NCBI GenBank assembly: GCA_028284285.1
Contig: JANQSA010000047.1
Span: 1-64,000, forward strand
DNA length: 64,000 nucleotides
Source: Croceivirga sp.
GTDB lineage: Bacteria > Bacteroidota > Bacteroidia > Flavobacteriales > Flavobacteriaceae
Direction: 5' to 3'
Shown: in pieces, positions 8,770 through 17,320 of the stretch
Layout of the letters: every line of letters starts with the position of its first letter
How positions within the stretch are numbered: position 1 is the first letter of the stretch
Made by a program: the position numbers and the translations under genes
Notes under the pieces: model-generated
The model's database searches: none
What the model was told of the DNA's origin: nothing
What the model saw: the letters and a program-made list of their open reading frames with translations, nothing else

Positions 8770-9960
8770 CTAATTTTTAAAAATAATGGTCTGAACATTC
8801 TTTTTCCCTCTAATCAGATAAGTATTTTGTTCGTTTATAACCTTTAATACCTCAATTGAATCTTTGGTCTCTTTTGTTGAATAAATAAAATCATTGACAA
8901 TGGCTTTAAAAGGAAGTGAGCACTGATCACGATAATTCACTTTTTCAAATTCTGTATGGGAATGGTTATGCCCTATATTGGATTTTTCATAGGTTATGGC
9001 TTTTCCCGTTGTCGAGATCTTGTTTTTTTTCAAACGCATTACCGTTCTAATTCTCCTGTATAGAATATCCACTTTTTTTGATTTAAGATATTCTTTGGCA
9101 TGAAGTTTTGCACCTTCCAATTTTGCAAGTAGGGTAGCGCCCAAAGACCTACGATCAAAACTGATTTCATATTTGAATTTATACACATAATTGCTCCAAT
9201 TGCTTTTGTAGTTTAAATCTCCATACCCAAAGTCGAGCAATTTGTAATTATTAGAATGACACCATTCCAATAATTTTACTTTTTCAATAAGCCCCAACCC
9301 AAACTTGTAGTAGTCAATATCGTATGAAGAAACCGCACCAAACATGATCGTCTTAAAATGGTAGTTTAAAGAAATATCTATAGGAATTGTATCATCATAA
9401 ATAACAAATAGCGAGGCTTTCTTTTCATTGATCTTTTGTTTTGTGACTTTCAATAGCTCATCCCATTCCTTTAGTTTTTCATGTATGTCTTGACGTTGCT
9501 CAAACCTCCTTGTTAACATAGTATACAAGCAATGCATCAAATACGAATACTTCTCAGGTGTTATGGCTCCGTGAAAAAAATCATAGTGTATTTTGTAACA
9601 ACTTTCCAGCCTAACTAACCTTTTCTTGACGCTCCGATAGTTGCTTTTCAGTTGTCGTTTCAAAAAATCCTCAACCTTAAAACCTTCGGTAATTTTTACA
9701 GCATAACCCAAATTAGTTTGATTATGAGCCTTTGATTTAATGTGTTTTGGAGCAATTACATCGAATTCAAGGTAATCGGGTATTAGGGCTACGGAATAGG
9801 CCAAATGACCATCATCCGAAGCATGATCTTGATTCTTTTCGCTTTGCGAAGTATGCAGAACATGGTCTCCTAATCGAATTCTAGAATATACTTTAGGGAT
9901 CTTTTGTTCAACAAAAAGATCCATAAAGAAATTAGGTGTACGGTGAATGTACTTTCTCAT
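8770..9960 (-). CDS. BioF2/GNAT_6-type acyltransferase, array copy 2
   Basis: 396 residues, collinear with its neighbours. It carries KASLFVIYDDTIPIDISLNY, SYDIDYYKFGLG, LLEWCHSNNYKLLDFGYGDL and the YKSNWSN motif, and ends with the family tail (SLPFKAIVNDFIY, LIRGKKNVQ). Its ATG at 9960 overlaps the stop of copy 3 by four bases (ATGA), indicating translational coupling. An Arg/Lys-rich stretch near residues 92-107 (KRQLKSNYRSVKKRLVRLES) resembles the basic segment of the other copies and may touch a phosphate-bearing substrate. Function as an acyl or aminoacyl transferase on cell-envelope glycans is inferred from fold and context. Confidence 0.75.
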   Translation of the reverse strand: MRKYIHRTPNFFMDLFVEQKIPKVYSRIRLGDHVLHTSQSEKNQDHASDDGHLAYSVALIPDYLEFDVIAPKHIKSKAHNQTNLGYAVKITEGFKVEDFLKRQLKSNYRSVKKRLVRLESCYKIHYDFFHGAITPEKYSYLMHCLYTMLTRRFEQRQDIHEKLKEWDELLKVTKQKINEKKASLFVIYDDTIPIDISLNYHFKTIMFGAVSSYDIDYYKFGLGLIEKVKLLEWCHSNNYKLLDFGYGDLNYKSNWSNYVYKFKYEISFDRRSLGATLLAKLEGAKLHAKEYLKSKKVDILYRRIRTVMRLKKNKISTTGKAITYEKSNIGHNHSHTEFEKVNYRDQCSLPFKAIVNDFIYSTKETKDSIEVLKVINEQNTYLIRGKKNVQTIIFKN

Positions 9961-11165
9961 TTTACAAGGTCAGCTTGGTAAACCACTTTAAACCACTGTA
10001 TGTTATTCTTCCCTTTTACGAGATACACATCTTCTTCTTGGTCTACCTTATAAATTTTTATGTCTTTTGAGGTCTCCAAATAGGAATATTGAAAGTCGCA
10101 AACGGGTTTTCTAAGAAAGGAATTAGCCTCCTCCCTTAAATTCAAAAGTGTCAAACCTAGATCTATAGGATAGAATTGCCGAGGTAAAATTTCAAATCTT
10201 GGCCCCAAGTATTTGTTTTGTTGTTCTTCTTTTTTGTTGAACAATTTTCGAATGGAATAATATGTTTTGTGCAAATTCTTTTTCTTTAGAGACGCCTTAG
10301 CCCTATAGTAATAGACCAGACCCAGTGCTGTCACTTTCGATTCGAGGTTATTTTTTGAACAAATGACCTGATGTTCAAAATCATAAACCACATTACACCA
10401 ACGGCGCTTATATTCCATATCTCCCGGACCTAAATCAAACAATTGAAAATTGTTCCTTATGCACCATTCAATTTGTTTATAGATGTCAATTTGGCCTAAA
10501 CTAAATCTAGCGTAGTCAATATCGTAGGCAGCAATTGCATTGTGATGGATGTTTTGATAATGGTAACTTAGACAAATTACAATGGGTTCCTCGTTGTCGT
10601 AGACCGCAAAAAGGGAAGCCTTTTTGTTTGTTATCATTTCAAATGTTGTTTCCAATAGGAACTCCCAACTATCAAAAAGTTCATGCTCGACACCTTTTTG
10701 TTTAAAACGTTTGTCGAGGAACGAATGGAGTTTAGAGAATAGAAAGTCATACGTTTCTTTTGAAATATATCCGAAATAGAATTTATAATCAATTTCGAAA
10801 CAAGCTTCCAATTTTCGAATATACCGTCTTATCTTGCGGCCTTTAGTGCCCATTTTTTCCTTTATATATCCATCAATGTCGTGGAAGCCGTTTAGATCAA
10901 CCATAAAGCCCTCGTTCCCTGCCATGCGAAATGGAACGATGTGCAATGCATTTCGCTTTGTATCACTCATATGAGGCTTTAAAAAGGGGGGAATGTAATT
11001 GACCACATATATTTTCTTTCCTATTTGATTGCCATCATCTTTTGTCCCAGATTTAAGTAGTTGGCCATTGGTCGTATTAAGAACCCCAGAATAAAAAGGA
11101 TAGGTCTTTCTTAGTTGAAGAAAATCAAAAATAAACCGATATTTTTTTAATCTGGGAAAAACCAA
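9957..11165 (-). CDS. BioF2/GNAT_6-type acyltransferase, array copy 3 (TTG start)
   Basis: 402 residues with KASLFAVYDNEEPIVICLSY, AYDIDYARFSLG, IEWCIRNNFQLFDLGPGDM and YKRRWCN in family order. No ATG lies near the expected N-terminus. The TTG at 11165, 18 bases after the stop of copy 4, gives an N-terminus (FPRLKKYRFIFDFLQLRKTY) that aligns with copies 1 and 2, whereas the next ATG would delete about 65 residues. I therefore accept TTG. The gene ends in a four-base overlap with copy 2. It probably has the same chemistry as its paralogues with a different acceptor or position; this is not provable here. Confidence 0.74.
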   Translation of the reverse strand: MVFPRLKKYRFIFDFLQLRKTYPFYSGVLNTTNGQLLKSGTKDDGNQIGKKIYVVNYIPPFLKPHMSDTKRNALHIVPFRMAGNEGFMVDLNGFHDIDGYIKEKMGTKGRKIRRYIRKLEACFEIDYKFYFGYISKETYDFLFSKLHSFLDKRFKQKGVEHELFDSWEFLLETTFEMITNKKASLFAVYDNEEPIVICLSYHYQNIHHNAIAAYDIDYARFSLGQIDIYKQIEWCIRNNFQLFDLGPGDMEYKRRWCNVVYDFEHQVICSKNNLESKVTALGLVYYYRAKASLKKKNLHKTYYSIRKLFNKKEEQQNKYLGPRFEILPRQFYPIDLGLTLLNLREEANSFLRKPVCDFQYSYLETSKDIKIYKVDQEEDVYLVKGKNNIQWFKVVYQADLVK

Positions 11166-11183
11166 GGCTTTGGTTTAGGTTGT

Positions 11184-12431
11184 TTAGAGTATTTTAAGTT
11201 GTATCTTTTTCTCTTTTCCGGAAAGTACAAAGCTCGTGCTGTCTGATTCTTTCTCTCCAAATAATTCAAGTTGATAATAAGGCTCATTGTTCAGGTATAG
11301 AAAGTCAAAAATTGCTTTTTTTAAAAAAAGATTTTCTGATGCATCAAGATCCATTTTATGAAACTTTTTGGCCGAAAACCCCTCTTTCAACTCTGCAAAT
11401 TCATACTTCAAAGGCGGCTCTTTTTGACCAAATAAAGTTTTGACCCGAAAAGTGAATCGGTGTAATTTCTCATTTATTCTTTTGTCTCGCAGGTATTGTT
11501 TCAACATAAAGAAGTTTCTTAAGACAGTGGCTAATATCCTTGCGTTTAGCGATGTGGAGTCATAAATTACATGATAGTGGAAGTCGTATGCTTTATTTGC
11601 CCATCTTTTTTTGTAATCAAAATACCCCTTAGAAAAATCAAAGATTTTCACATCGTGTTGCAAGCACCATTCCAAAAGTTTCATAATGTTTATTGAGCCT
11701 AAATGAAATTTAGAGTAATCAATGTCAAAAACGGTAATGGCATCAAAAAGGACGTCTTCTGAAAAATAGTTCAACGTCACTGCAATTGGCTGATCATGGT
11801 CATAGATAACAAAAAGCCCTGCCTTTTTTTCCAAAATCATAGGGTAGGCCATTTCTTGATAAAAGTCCCATTCCTGCTTTTCCAAATTGTTATTGGTTAC
11901 CTTCTTATCTGCAAATCTTTTAACCAGGAGTTCTTTAAATCTTTTGAAAACAAAATCGTATTCATTTTTTGACATGTGTCCATAAAACATTTTGCTACTG
12001 ATATCAAAACAGGTCTCTAGTTTTTTCTTGTACTTTTTTAGCTTATATCGGCTACTCTTTTTAAAGGTGGCGGCCATAAAGTCATTTAAATCGCTATAAG
12101 GGGTCAAATCAATCAAGAACCCTGGGTATTGTTTGATTATATGTCTTTTTATCGTTGTGTCATAGAATTCAGATATTCCAATAGAAAAAGAGGGTACATC
12201 ATAAATTAGGAGCACTTTTCCCTTCAGATCTTCCGAATTTGTGTCATCTACCAAGTAACTTATACCTTTGGTGTGTGTTTTTCCAACATTGACGAAAAGA
12301 AATGGAAAATGGGTTTTAACAAAAAAAAGTCCTTTAATGATATCAAAAGTTCTGCCTGGTCGCGATTGATTAAAGTGTTTTGACCAAATCGCGGTAAAAG
12401 TTTTTGAGGTGAATGGGTTGGTCTTTATCAT
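11184..12431 (-). CDS. BioF2/GNAT_6-type acyltransferase, array copy 4
   Basis: 415 residues and the most diverged intact copy. Family motifs are KAGLFVIYDHDQPIAVTLNY, VFDIDYSKFHLG, LLEWCLQHDVKIFDFSKGYF and YKKRWANKAYDFHYH. A basic stretch (KKSSRYKLKKYKKKLETCF, about 120-140) precedes the core. Its start overlaps the FemAB-like stop by four bases. The decayed gene at 5696-6410 is closest to this copy (shared LKQ-x-LRD and FDYK-xx-W blocks), so an ancestor of this gene was duplicated and later lost at the other end of the array. Cytoplasmic acyltransferase role inferred. Confidence 0.75.
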   Translation of the reverse strand: MIKTNPFTSKTFTAIWSKHFNQSRPGRTFDIIKGLFFVKTHFPFLFVNVGKTHTKGISYLVDDTNSEDLKGKVLLIYDVPSFSIGISEFYDTTIKRHIIKQYPGFLIDLTPYSDLNDFMAATFKKSSRYKLKKYKKKLETCFDISSKMFYGHMSKNEYDFVFKRFKELLVKRFADKKVTNNNLEKQEWDFYQEMAYPMILEKKAGLFVIYDHDQPIAVTLNYFSEDVLFDAITVFDIDYSKFHLGSINIMKLLEWCLQHDVKIFDFSKGYFDYKKRWANKAYDFHYHVIYDSTSLNARILATVLRNFFMLKQYLRDKRINEKLHRFTFRVKTLFGQKEPPLKYEFAELKEGFSAKKFHKMDLDASENLFLKKAIFDFLYLNNEPYYQLELFGEKESDSTSFVLSGKEKKIQLKIL

Positions 12432-13462
12432 TTGGTATAATAATATTCGCTTTTATACCGATAGGGAGGAAAAAAATTTGCATTGGTAGGTTCTTTACAT
12501 TCTGCTATCATTTTTTGATAGACATTGGGATCTACAATTAATTTCCAGACATAAAAATCAACCATATTTTTTGAGAAAGACGACTTAAATTGAAGCAAGG
12601 TATCGTTGGCGCCTGAAAGCCCACCACCTAAATTAAAATAACTCAAACCGCGTTCGGTAGCCTTTATTCGCATATCATCAATTAAGAGCTTTATAGGCAT
12701 CAGTGGCAAGCTGTCTCCTCTTGTACCGGACAGGTGATAGTGAATAACAGAATTTTTGTAGATGAACATACCTGCACCAATAGTTTCACCGGTATCCTGG
12801 TGTTTGGCCAATAAGGTTTCGGTATGAAAACTATTACTCTTCGTGAGCACATTAAAATAGTGGTCATCAAAATAATACCTTGGTTTTGCATTGACCCTGT
12901 CCATGTTTTCGCGATAGAGTTTGTTGAAGTCTTGAAACTCATCATCATTGAAGGCCTTTTGAACATAACAATGCCTTCTTATTTTGTTCAGTTGCCCCTT
13001 AAGCCTTCTTCCGAACTCTTTTCGTTGTTGTCCAATGTTCTTTTTGAGATCGATACTAACAACCACCCCTTTTTTCTCCACACTTCCTATCTTCTCAAGG
13101 ACTTTATGTTGTTGTTGCATAAAAGGATTTAGTCTTGAAAAAACGGAAATAATATTGTGGTCTGAAAAGTATTCAAGTAGCGCTTTCGAATAGTGCTGGC
13201 TGTTAAAATCTACCGGTATGTTTTGACATAAGGGCCCGGGATATCCGTAAACTGAAGTAGCATCAAAAAAAGGGGTATTCGGAATATTTCGTATTAATAG
13301 GGGGAGACCAATCCTGGTATCCTCATGGGAATATTTCAACAGTACGGGCCTTCCATCACCCTTCGCAATCATATGGTAGTCAAAGGTGTGATAAAAGTCT
13401 GAATGGTCAAAGGTGGAAACGAAGTCATCCCAACCCTCTTTTTCTTTAATAATTTCAATCAT
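12428..13462 (-). CDS. FemAB-like peptidyl/aminoacyl transferase (GNAT superfamily)
   Basis: 344 residues, first gene of the five-gene GNAT operon. The C-terminal GNAT half shows ETIGAGMFIYKNSVIHYHLS, MPIKLLIDDMRIKATERGLS and YFNLGGGLSGANDTLLQFKS, the last being the LGGG...D.L..FK signature of FemAB/lipid II:glycine transferase-like proteins found in envelope and exopolysaccharide loci. A basic helix (KEFGRRLKGQLNKIRRH) precedes it. FemAB proteins transfer amino acids from aminoacyl-tRNA; relatives in polysaccharide clusters are mostly uncharacterised. Four-base overlap with the next gene implies coupled translation. The degenerate IS200 element lies about 120 bases upstream of its start, so the operon promoter must sit in that short gap or come from the element. 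Confidence 0.78.
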   Translation of the reverse strand: MIEIIKEKEGWDDFVSTFDHSDFYHTFDYHMIAKGDGRPVLLKYSHEDTRIGLPLLIRNIPNTPFFDATSVYGYPGPLCQNIPVDFNSQHYSKALLEYFSDHNIISVFSRLNPFMQQQHKVLEKIGSVEKKGVVVSIDLKKNIGQQRKEFGRRLKGQLNKIRRHCYVQKAFNDDEFQDFNKLYRENMDRVNAKPRYYFDDHYFNVLTKSNSFHTETLLAKHQDTGETIGAGMFIYKNSVIHYHLSGTRGDSLPLMPIKLLIDDMRIKATERGLSYFNLGGGLSGANDTLLQFKSSFSKNMVDFYVWKLIVDPNVYQKMIAECKEPTNANFFPPYRYKSEYYYTK

Positions 13463-13586
13463 TTACATCAGGGTGATTTTCATTAGACCCTACACTTTTA
13501 TGTAGTAATATTTATAAAAACGATTGAGAGAAGGAAATATTTTTAAGGATAAAATTATCAGGAATATTCGATTTAATAGAATTCCC

Positions 13587-14107
13587 CGAGGCTCTGCCTC
13601 GAGTGTAGCGTGATGTTCTATTTTTGTGGGTATGAGCGATCACATCCACAAGAGCCACAACAAGAGTCTGTTGATGTATCATTTTGTCTGTCCTATCAAG
13701 TACCGCCGCAACGCGCTGAGCGAGTAGGTCTTGAAGACCTTCCGTTCGGTGTGTTTGAAAATAGAGTAGTGGTACGAGATCCACTTTTTGGAGATTGGCC
13801 TTGATGGGGACCACGCCCATTTTCTTGTTCAGAGTGTCCCGATGCTCTCCCCTGGAAAAATCGTCAACGCTTTGAATAGCATCACGGCAAAGGAAATTTT
13901 CCGACTTCATCCCGAGGTCAAACGGCAACTTTGGGGCTGGGGATTCTGGACGATCGGCTACTATGTGAATACAGTGTGGTAGTACGCCAACGAGGATATG
14001 ATAAAGAAATATCTCCGGAATCAAGCAAAACAGGACAAGGGGGAAAAAGAGATACATAAGAATCAATTACGTTTGTTTTGATACCTCGCACGCTCTGCTT
14101 CGAGGTA
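13587..14107 (+). mobile_element. IS200/IS605-type element (degenerate), bounded by subterminal hairpins
   Basis: The left hairpin CGAGGC-tct-GCCTCG spans 13587-13601. The right hairpin TACCTCG (14082-14088) pairs with CGAGGTA (14101-14107) around a 12-base loop that repeats the GCTCTGC core of the left end. Subterminal imperfect hairpins and no terminal inverted repeats are typical of HUH/Y1 single-strand transposons. A Y1 transposase relic fills the interior. Exact element ends and target site cannot be set without an empty-site comparison. Confidence 0.72.
13632..14081 (+). pseudogene. IS200-type Y1 (HUH) transposase with three in-frame amber codons
   Basis: Reading one uninterrupted frame from ATG 13632 to TGA 14079 gives 149 codons containing TAG at 13725, 13767 and 13980 and no other stop or frameshift. 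The product looks like TnpA throughout: HKSHNKSLLMYHFVCPIKYR at the N-terminus, the HUH motif DGDHAHFLVQSVPMLSPGKI, KRQLWGWGFWTIGYYVNTV, and the catalytic-Tyr helix IKKYLRNQ (Tyr with Gln four residues on). The third TAG precedes the catalytic Tyr, so no truncated product could be active. Unusual Trp residues next to two of the stops suggest mutational decay. The ORF-track entries at 13610, 13788 and 13512(-) are shadows or pieces of this gene. Confidence 0.8.
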
Positions 14108-14354
14108 GTTCATTAAAGGAATATTGTATATTTTCCTATTGATAAAGTAGGATTATAAAGAGTAATTTAAAGTTACTCAATTCATTTGATATTGATGAAC
14201 AAGCAGACTGGATCAAAGGCCTGTTCTTTGATTACGATTTTTGAAAGTATCAAGGCTTCAACAAAGCTATGGGCTAATTTTGAGCTATCCCTTTCCTAAT
14301 AGTAAAAAGGACTCCAAAAGGAGCCCATTTTTGTCTGAAAGATCACTTCTGTTA

Positions 14355-14374
14355 GGGCCTGACGCCCCTTTTTT
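14355..14374 (+). terminator. Rho-independent-type hairpin with T-run
   Basis: GGGC-ctgac-GCCC (14355-14367) is followed by C and six T residues on the plus strand. No intact plus-strand gene lies upstream, so it may be a leftover of a lost gene. The rest of 14108-14476 holds no credible ORF; a weaker inverted repeat (ggactcc/ggagccc) lies just upstream near 14310-14330. Confidence 0.5.
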
Positions 14375-14476
14375 ACCAAGTTCGCATAAAGTTATCAAAA
14401 CTATAGCTTTACAAATTAGGACTGAGGTTTTACAGTTCATTCAATGACCCTACAAAACTCAACAAAAATGAATGAT

Positions 14477-14968
14477 CTACGGAAATTGCTGAAACTTCTT
14501 ATACCTGTCAGGAACGGGAAATTCTGGAGTAACACCATGCCAGAACATGTTGATAATCCACCACCTATCCTGGTAGTAAGCTAGTTGAATACTTTTTACA
14601 TCTTGTTTATAAGGTTTGTTGTTAGCCATATCTTCCTTGCTATGGAAAGCTTCGCAGTGGCTAAAAGCATGACCTATATTTCCATAAGTTTCTACAACCC
14701 TACCTAATTCTCTTTCATAAAAAGCGGTTTCTCGAGTATTGTTAAACCAAAAACCAATACGTTCGATGTAGTCATTTGGGTGTATCCATTGAGGTCTAAA
14801 GTTTCGGTTGATGTCGTACTCATAACCAATTTTCATCCCTTGGGGGTGAAATAAAAATTTCATAAACTCCCAATCTCTTTTTTCACCTGGCTCACCACCC
14901 AGACTGGCGTAGAATGCCGTGATCAAATCATCAATCGTTTGAACCTTTTTTAAATATTCTTCTTTCAT
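14477..14968 (-). CDS. NTF2-like/SnoaL-like small protein of unknown function
   Basis: The ATG at 14968 is preferred over the TTG one codon upstream (163 residues). The layout resembles the NTF2-like/SnoaL fold: an N-terminal helix (TIDDLITAFYASLGGEPGEK) followed by DWEFMKFLFHP, then strands ending in SIQLAYYQDRWWIINMFWHG. No signal peptide or membrane segment is present. Members bind or convert varied small molecules, and many are accessory proteins with no known activity. The gene stands alone: neighbours are the IS relic on one side and a non-coding stretch on the other. The assignment is to a fold only. Confidence 0.6.
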   Translation of the reverse strand: MKEEYLKKVQTIDDLITAFYASLGGEPGEKRDWEFMKFLFHPQGMKIGYEYDINRNFRPQWIHPNDYIERIGFWFNNTRETAFYERELGRVVETYGNIGHAFSHCEAFHSKEDMANNKPYKQDVKSIQLAYYQDRWWIINMFWHGVTPEFPVPDRYKKFQQFP

Positions 14969-15462
14969 CAATCTATATAGTTTTATTTGAATCTAATCTA
15001 TTCTGAAATGTCTCAACGCGAAGTAAAACTAATTATTTCAAAAATTTAAAAATTAGAATATTTTTTGGGTTATTTACTCCTTTGTGCCGCTGAATGGTAA
15101 TATATGGACATCAACTCATTTAGACTTTTTGGTTTTGAACTTTTGTAGTATCAATACGGTAAGTGCCAAAAAGTTGAACCCTTTCCAGCTTGTGGTTGTC
15201 GTATTGAATCTATTGCGAAGTTACCGGAAACTGTCCATCCATGCATTTGTGAAAACCTCTCTTATTTGCTCGTAATTTGATTCAAAATTATGCTTCTGAA
15301 TTGAAGGGTAATTGTTTCAATTTCTAACTGTTTAGAAGTTTGCACCACCTTTTTTAAATGCACTTCGGGCTAAAGGAATATTTGTTTTATTTTTGTTAAA
15401 ATTTGTATTTAGTTCACCTTAGGAGATAGGTGGTTCGCTTGTTTTGAAATTATTTAGAGTAA
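14969..15462. other. Spacer with a possible unidentified gene relic on the minus strand
   Basis: About 490 bases with no intact gene. On the minus strand between about 15290 and 15110 a frame with one stop reads like protein (NYEQIREVFTNAW, then SWKGFNFLALTVLILQKFK), which may be the tail of a lost gene; I could not identify it. AT-rich sequence with TTTG at 15381 and AAAATTTG at 15398 may contain the promoter of the epimerase gene at 15463, but the match to TAnnTTTG is imperfect. Confidence 0.3.
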
Positions 15463-16293
15463 ATGAAAATACTTATTACCGGAGGGAATTCTAGCGTTTC
15501 AAGGCATCTAATGCCTTTGTTATCTGAAGATTATGAAATAATTACAGTGGGTCGTAGGGACTGTGATATTAATTTAGATCCTAATAGACCTTTTACTCAC
15601 CAGTTGCCCGATTACATAGACATTGTGATCCATACAGCGGCTGCATTTGGAAGACAAACAGATGAGCAGATATATGAAACTCAAAAGTTTAATGTATTGG
15701 ACACAATGGACTTGTGCTTTCATTTGAAAAAAATGAATGTGAAACACTATGTTTACATTTCAAGCATATTTGCCCATTTGGATGAAAGTTCGCCACTCTA
15801 CAGTATATATTCTATTTCAAAAAGACATTCAGAAGAGATTATACAATATTGTTTGAAAAGGGACAAAATTCCATACACCATTTTAAGGCCCTCTCAGTTA
15901 TATGGCAATGATTCTTCTTTTATACCTCATCATCCTTTTCTTTATCAAATTATAGAAATGGCATCTAAAGGTGAGAAAATCACCTTATTTGGAAAACATG
16001 GTGGAAGTGCGAACTATCTTCACATTAAGGATTTTACGGAAACCATTTCAAGGGTAGTCAAAAATGGAGTGTTCGGAGTATACGATTCTATTACAAGGAC
16101 TCCTAATACTTATTTGGAGATTGCTAGTATCGTCTATGAATTAACGAATAACCCTGTAAACATTGAATTTTTAAGAGATAGAAAAGAATCAGGGCAAGGA
16201 TTTACATTCGATGATACCATTTATAAAAAGATAAACTTTTTTCCCAAAATGTCGATAAAAGATGGTTTGTCCGAAATACTAAATGTAACGTGA
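15463..16293 (+). CDS. NAD(P)-dependent epimerase/dehydratase (extended SDR)
   Basis: 276 residues. A Rossmann start (MKILITGGNSSVSRHLMPLL) is followed by VIHTAAAFGRQTDEQIYETQ, the Ser of VYISSIFAH and the catalytic pair in YSISKRHSEE (YxxxK), then ILRPSQLYG, typical of NDP-sugar epimerases and reductases. The glycine motif is TGGNSSVSRH rather than TGxxGxxG: the second and third Gly are replaced by Ser, an oddity that could alter cofactor binding. The gene is alone on the plus strand between minus-strand units. It probably acts on a nucleotide sugar for the nearby polysaccharide system; the substrate is not readable. Confidence 0.75.
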   Translation: MKILITGGNSSVSRHLMPLLSEDYEIITVGRRDCDINLDPNRPFTHQLPDYIDIVIHTAAAFGRQTDEQIYETQKFNVLDTMDLCFHLKKMNVKHYVYISSIFAHLDESSPLYSIYSISKRHSEEIIQYCLKRDKIPYTILRPSQLYGNDSSFIPHHPFLYQIIEMASKGEKITLFGKHGGSANYLHIKDFTETISRVVKNGVFGVYDSITRTPNTYLEIASIVYELTNNPVNIEFLRDRKESGQGFTFDDTIYKKINFFPKMSIKDGLSEILNVT

Positions 16294-16461
16294 GTTGGAT
16301 TTAAGAAGTCAATTCATTGTTCATCCTTGAAAAACCACCCGTATAGCCTTGGGCAATTATTCTGTTAGCGTCGGTAGAGCCGTCATCAAAATTTTTTGGC
16401 CACGTTACAAACCACCGAATTTTCTTTTTTGGTAATAGGGCTTATGCCCCTAAATAGCATG

Positions 16462-17232
16462 TCAACGACCCAAATACCCTCCATCCACTGGTATTATGGT
16501 TCCTGAGACATAATCACTGGCGGCAGAGGCAAGAAATACGGTAATACCCTTTAAATCATCACCAATCCCCCATCTTTTCATCGGTACCCTTAGCATGACT
16601 TCATCAGTTCTTTTTTTGTCATTGATCAAAGCGGTATTTAATTGGGTATCCATATAACCCGGTGCTATGGCATTCACACAAATTCCCTTAGAAGCCCAAT
16701 CATTGGATAGTGCTTTGGTCAATTGTCCTACTCCTCCTTTGGACGCTGCATAGGCAGGTATGGTAATGCCTCCCAAAAAGCTCATGAGCGAGGCCACGTT
16801 AATTATTTTACCACCCCCATTAGGTAGCATGATATTTGCGGCCATCTTACAGTAATAAAAAGTAGCGTCAAGATTTATGGCAATAACTCTTTGCCATTCG
16901 TCATCAGGAAAATCTTCGCTAGGATACCTTCGTTGAATCCCAGCGGTGTTTACTAAAACATCTATTTTTCCTTCCAGTAATTTTAAAGATTCTTTAAATG
17001 AGTGCTCAATGGCATCTTTATTGCTCACATCGGCTTGTACCGCAAACACCGAATATCCTTCATTTTGAAGTTGCTCACAGAATGAAAATACCCTTTGGTC
17101 CAAATCAATTACAATAACTTTTGATCCTGCCTCTGCCAAGGCTTTGACCATAGCTTGTCCTAAATCTCCCGCTCCGCCTACAACAACTGATTTTTTTCCT
17201 TCTAAGCTAAACTTTTCTAAGATGTTTTGCAT
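16462..17232 (-). CDS. Short-chain dehydrogenase/reductase, KduD/FabG-like
   Basis: 256 residues, classical SDR. It has VVGGAGDLGQAMVKALAEAG (cofactor loop), VNTAGIQRR (NAG-type motif), INVASLMSF (catalytic Ser), YAASKGG (YxxxK) and the closing VSGTIIPVDGGYLGR. Sequence features resemble sugar-acid oxidoreductases such as 2-deoxy-D-gluconate 3-dehydrogenase more than fatty-acid FabG, because of the IQRRYPSEDFPDDEWQRV stretch. It is the last gene of a minus-strand cassette with an ATP-grasp ligase, a GT2, an SMP-30 lactonase and another SDR, so it may oxidise or reduce a sugar or sugar acid for that pathway. The substrate is inferred only. Confidence 0.82.
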   Translation of the reverse strand: MQNILEKFSLEGKKSVVVGGAGDLGQAMVKALAEAGSKVIVIDLDQRVFSFCEQLQNEGYSVFAVQADVSNKDAIEHSFKESLKLLEGKIDVLVNTAGIQRRYPSEDFPDDEWQRVIAINLDATFYYCKMAANIMLPNGGGKIINVASLMSFLGGITIPAYAASKGGVGQLTKALSNDWASKGICVNAIAPGYMDTQLNTALINDKKRTDEVMLRVPMKRWGIGDDLKGITVFLASAASDYVSGTIIPVDGGYLGR

Positions 17233-17320
17233 GCTACTGTTTTTTTAAATTCTATTCTTTTTGAGTAGTCGAATTTTAGAAGGAAAAACGTTGGATGTTG
17301 GCCCCCTAAAAACTAAAATG

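Noticed and set aside
13512-14066. 184-residue minus-strand ORF
   Set aside because: It is antisense to the IS200 transposase relic, whose plus-strand frame has clear family motifs; the minus-strand translation has none.
14241-14447. 68-residue plus-strand ORF
   Set aside because: It covers terminator-like inverted repeats and has no protein-family features.
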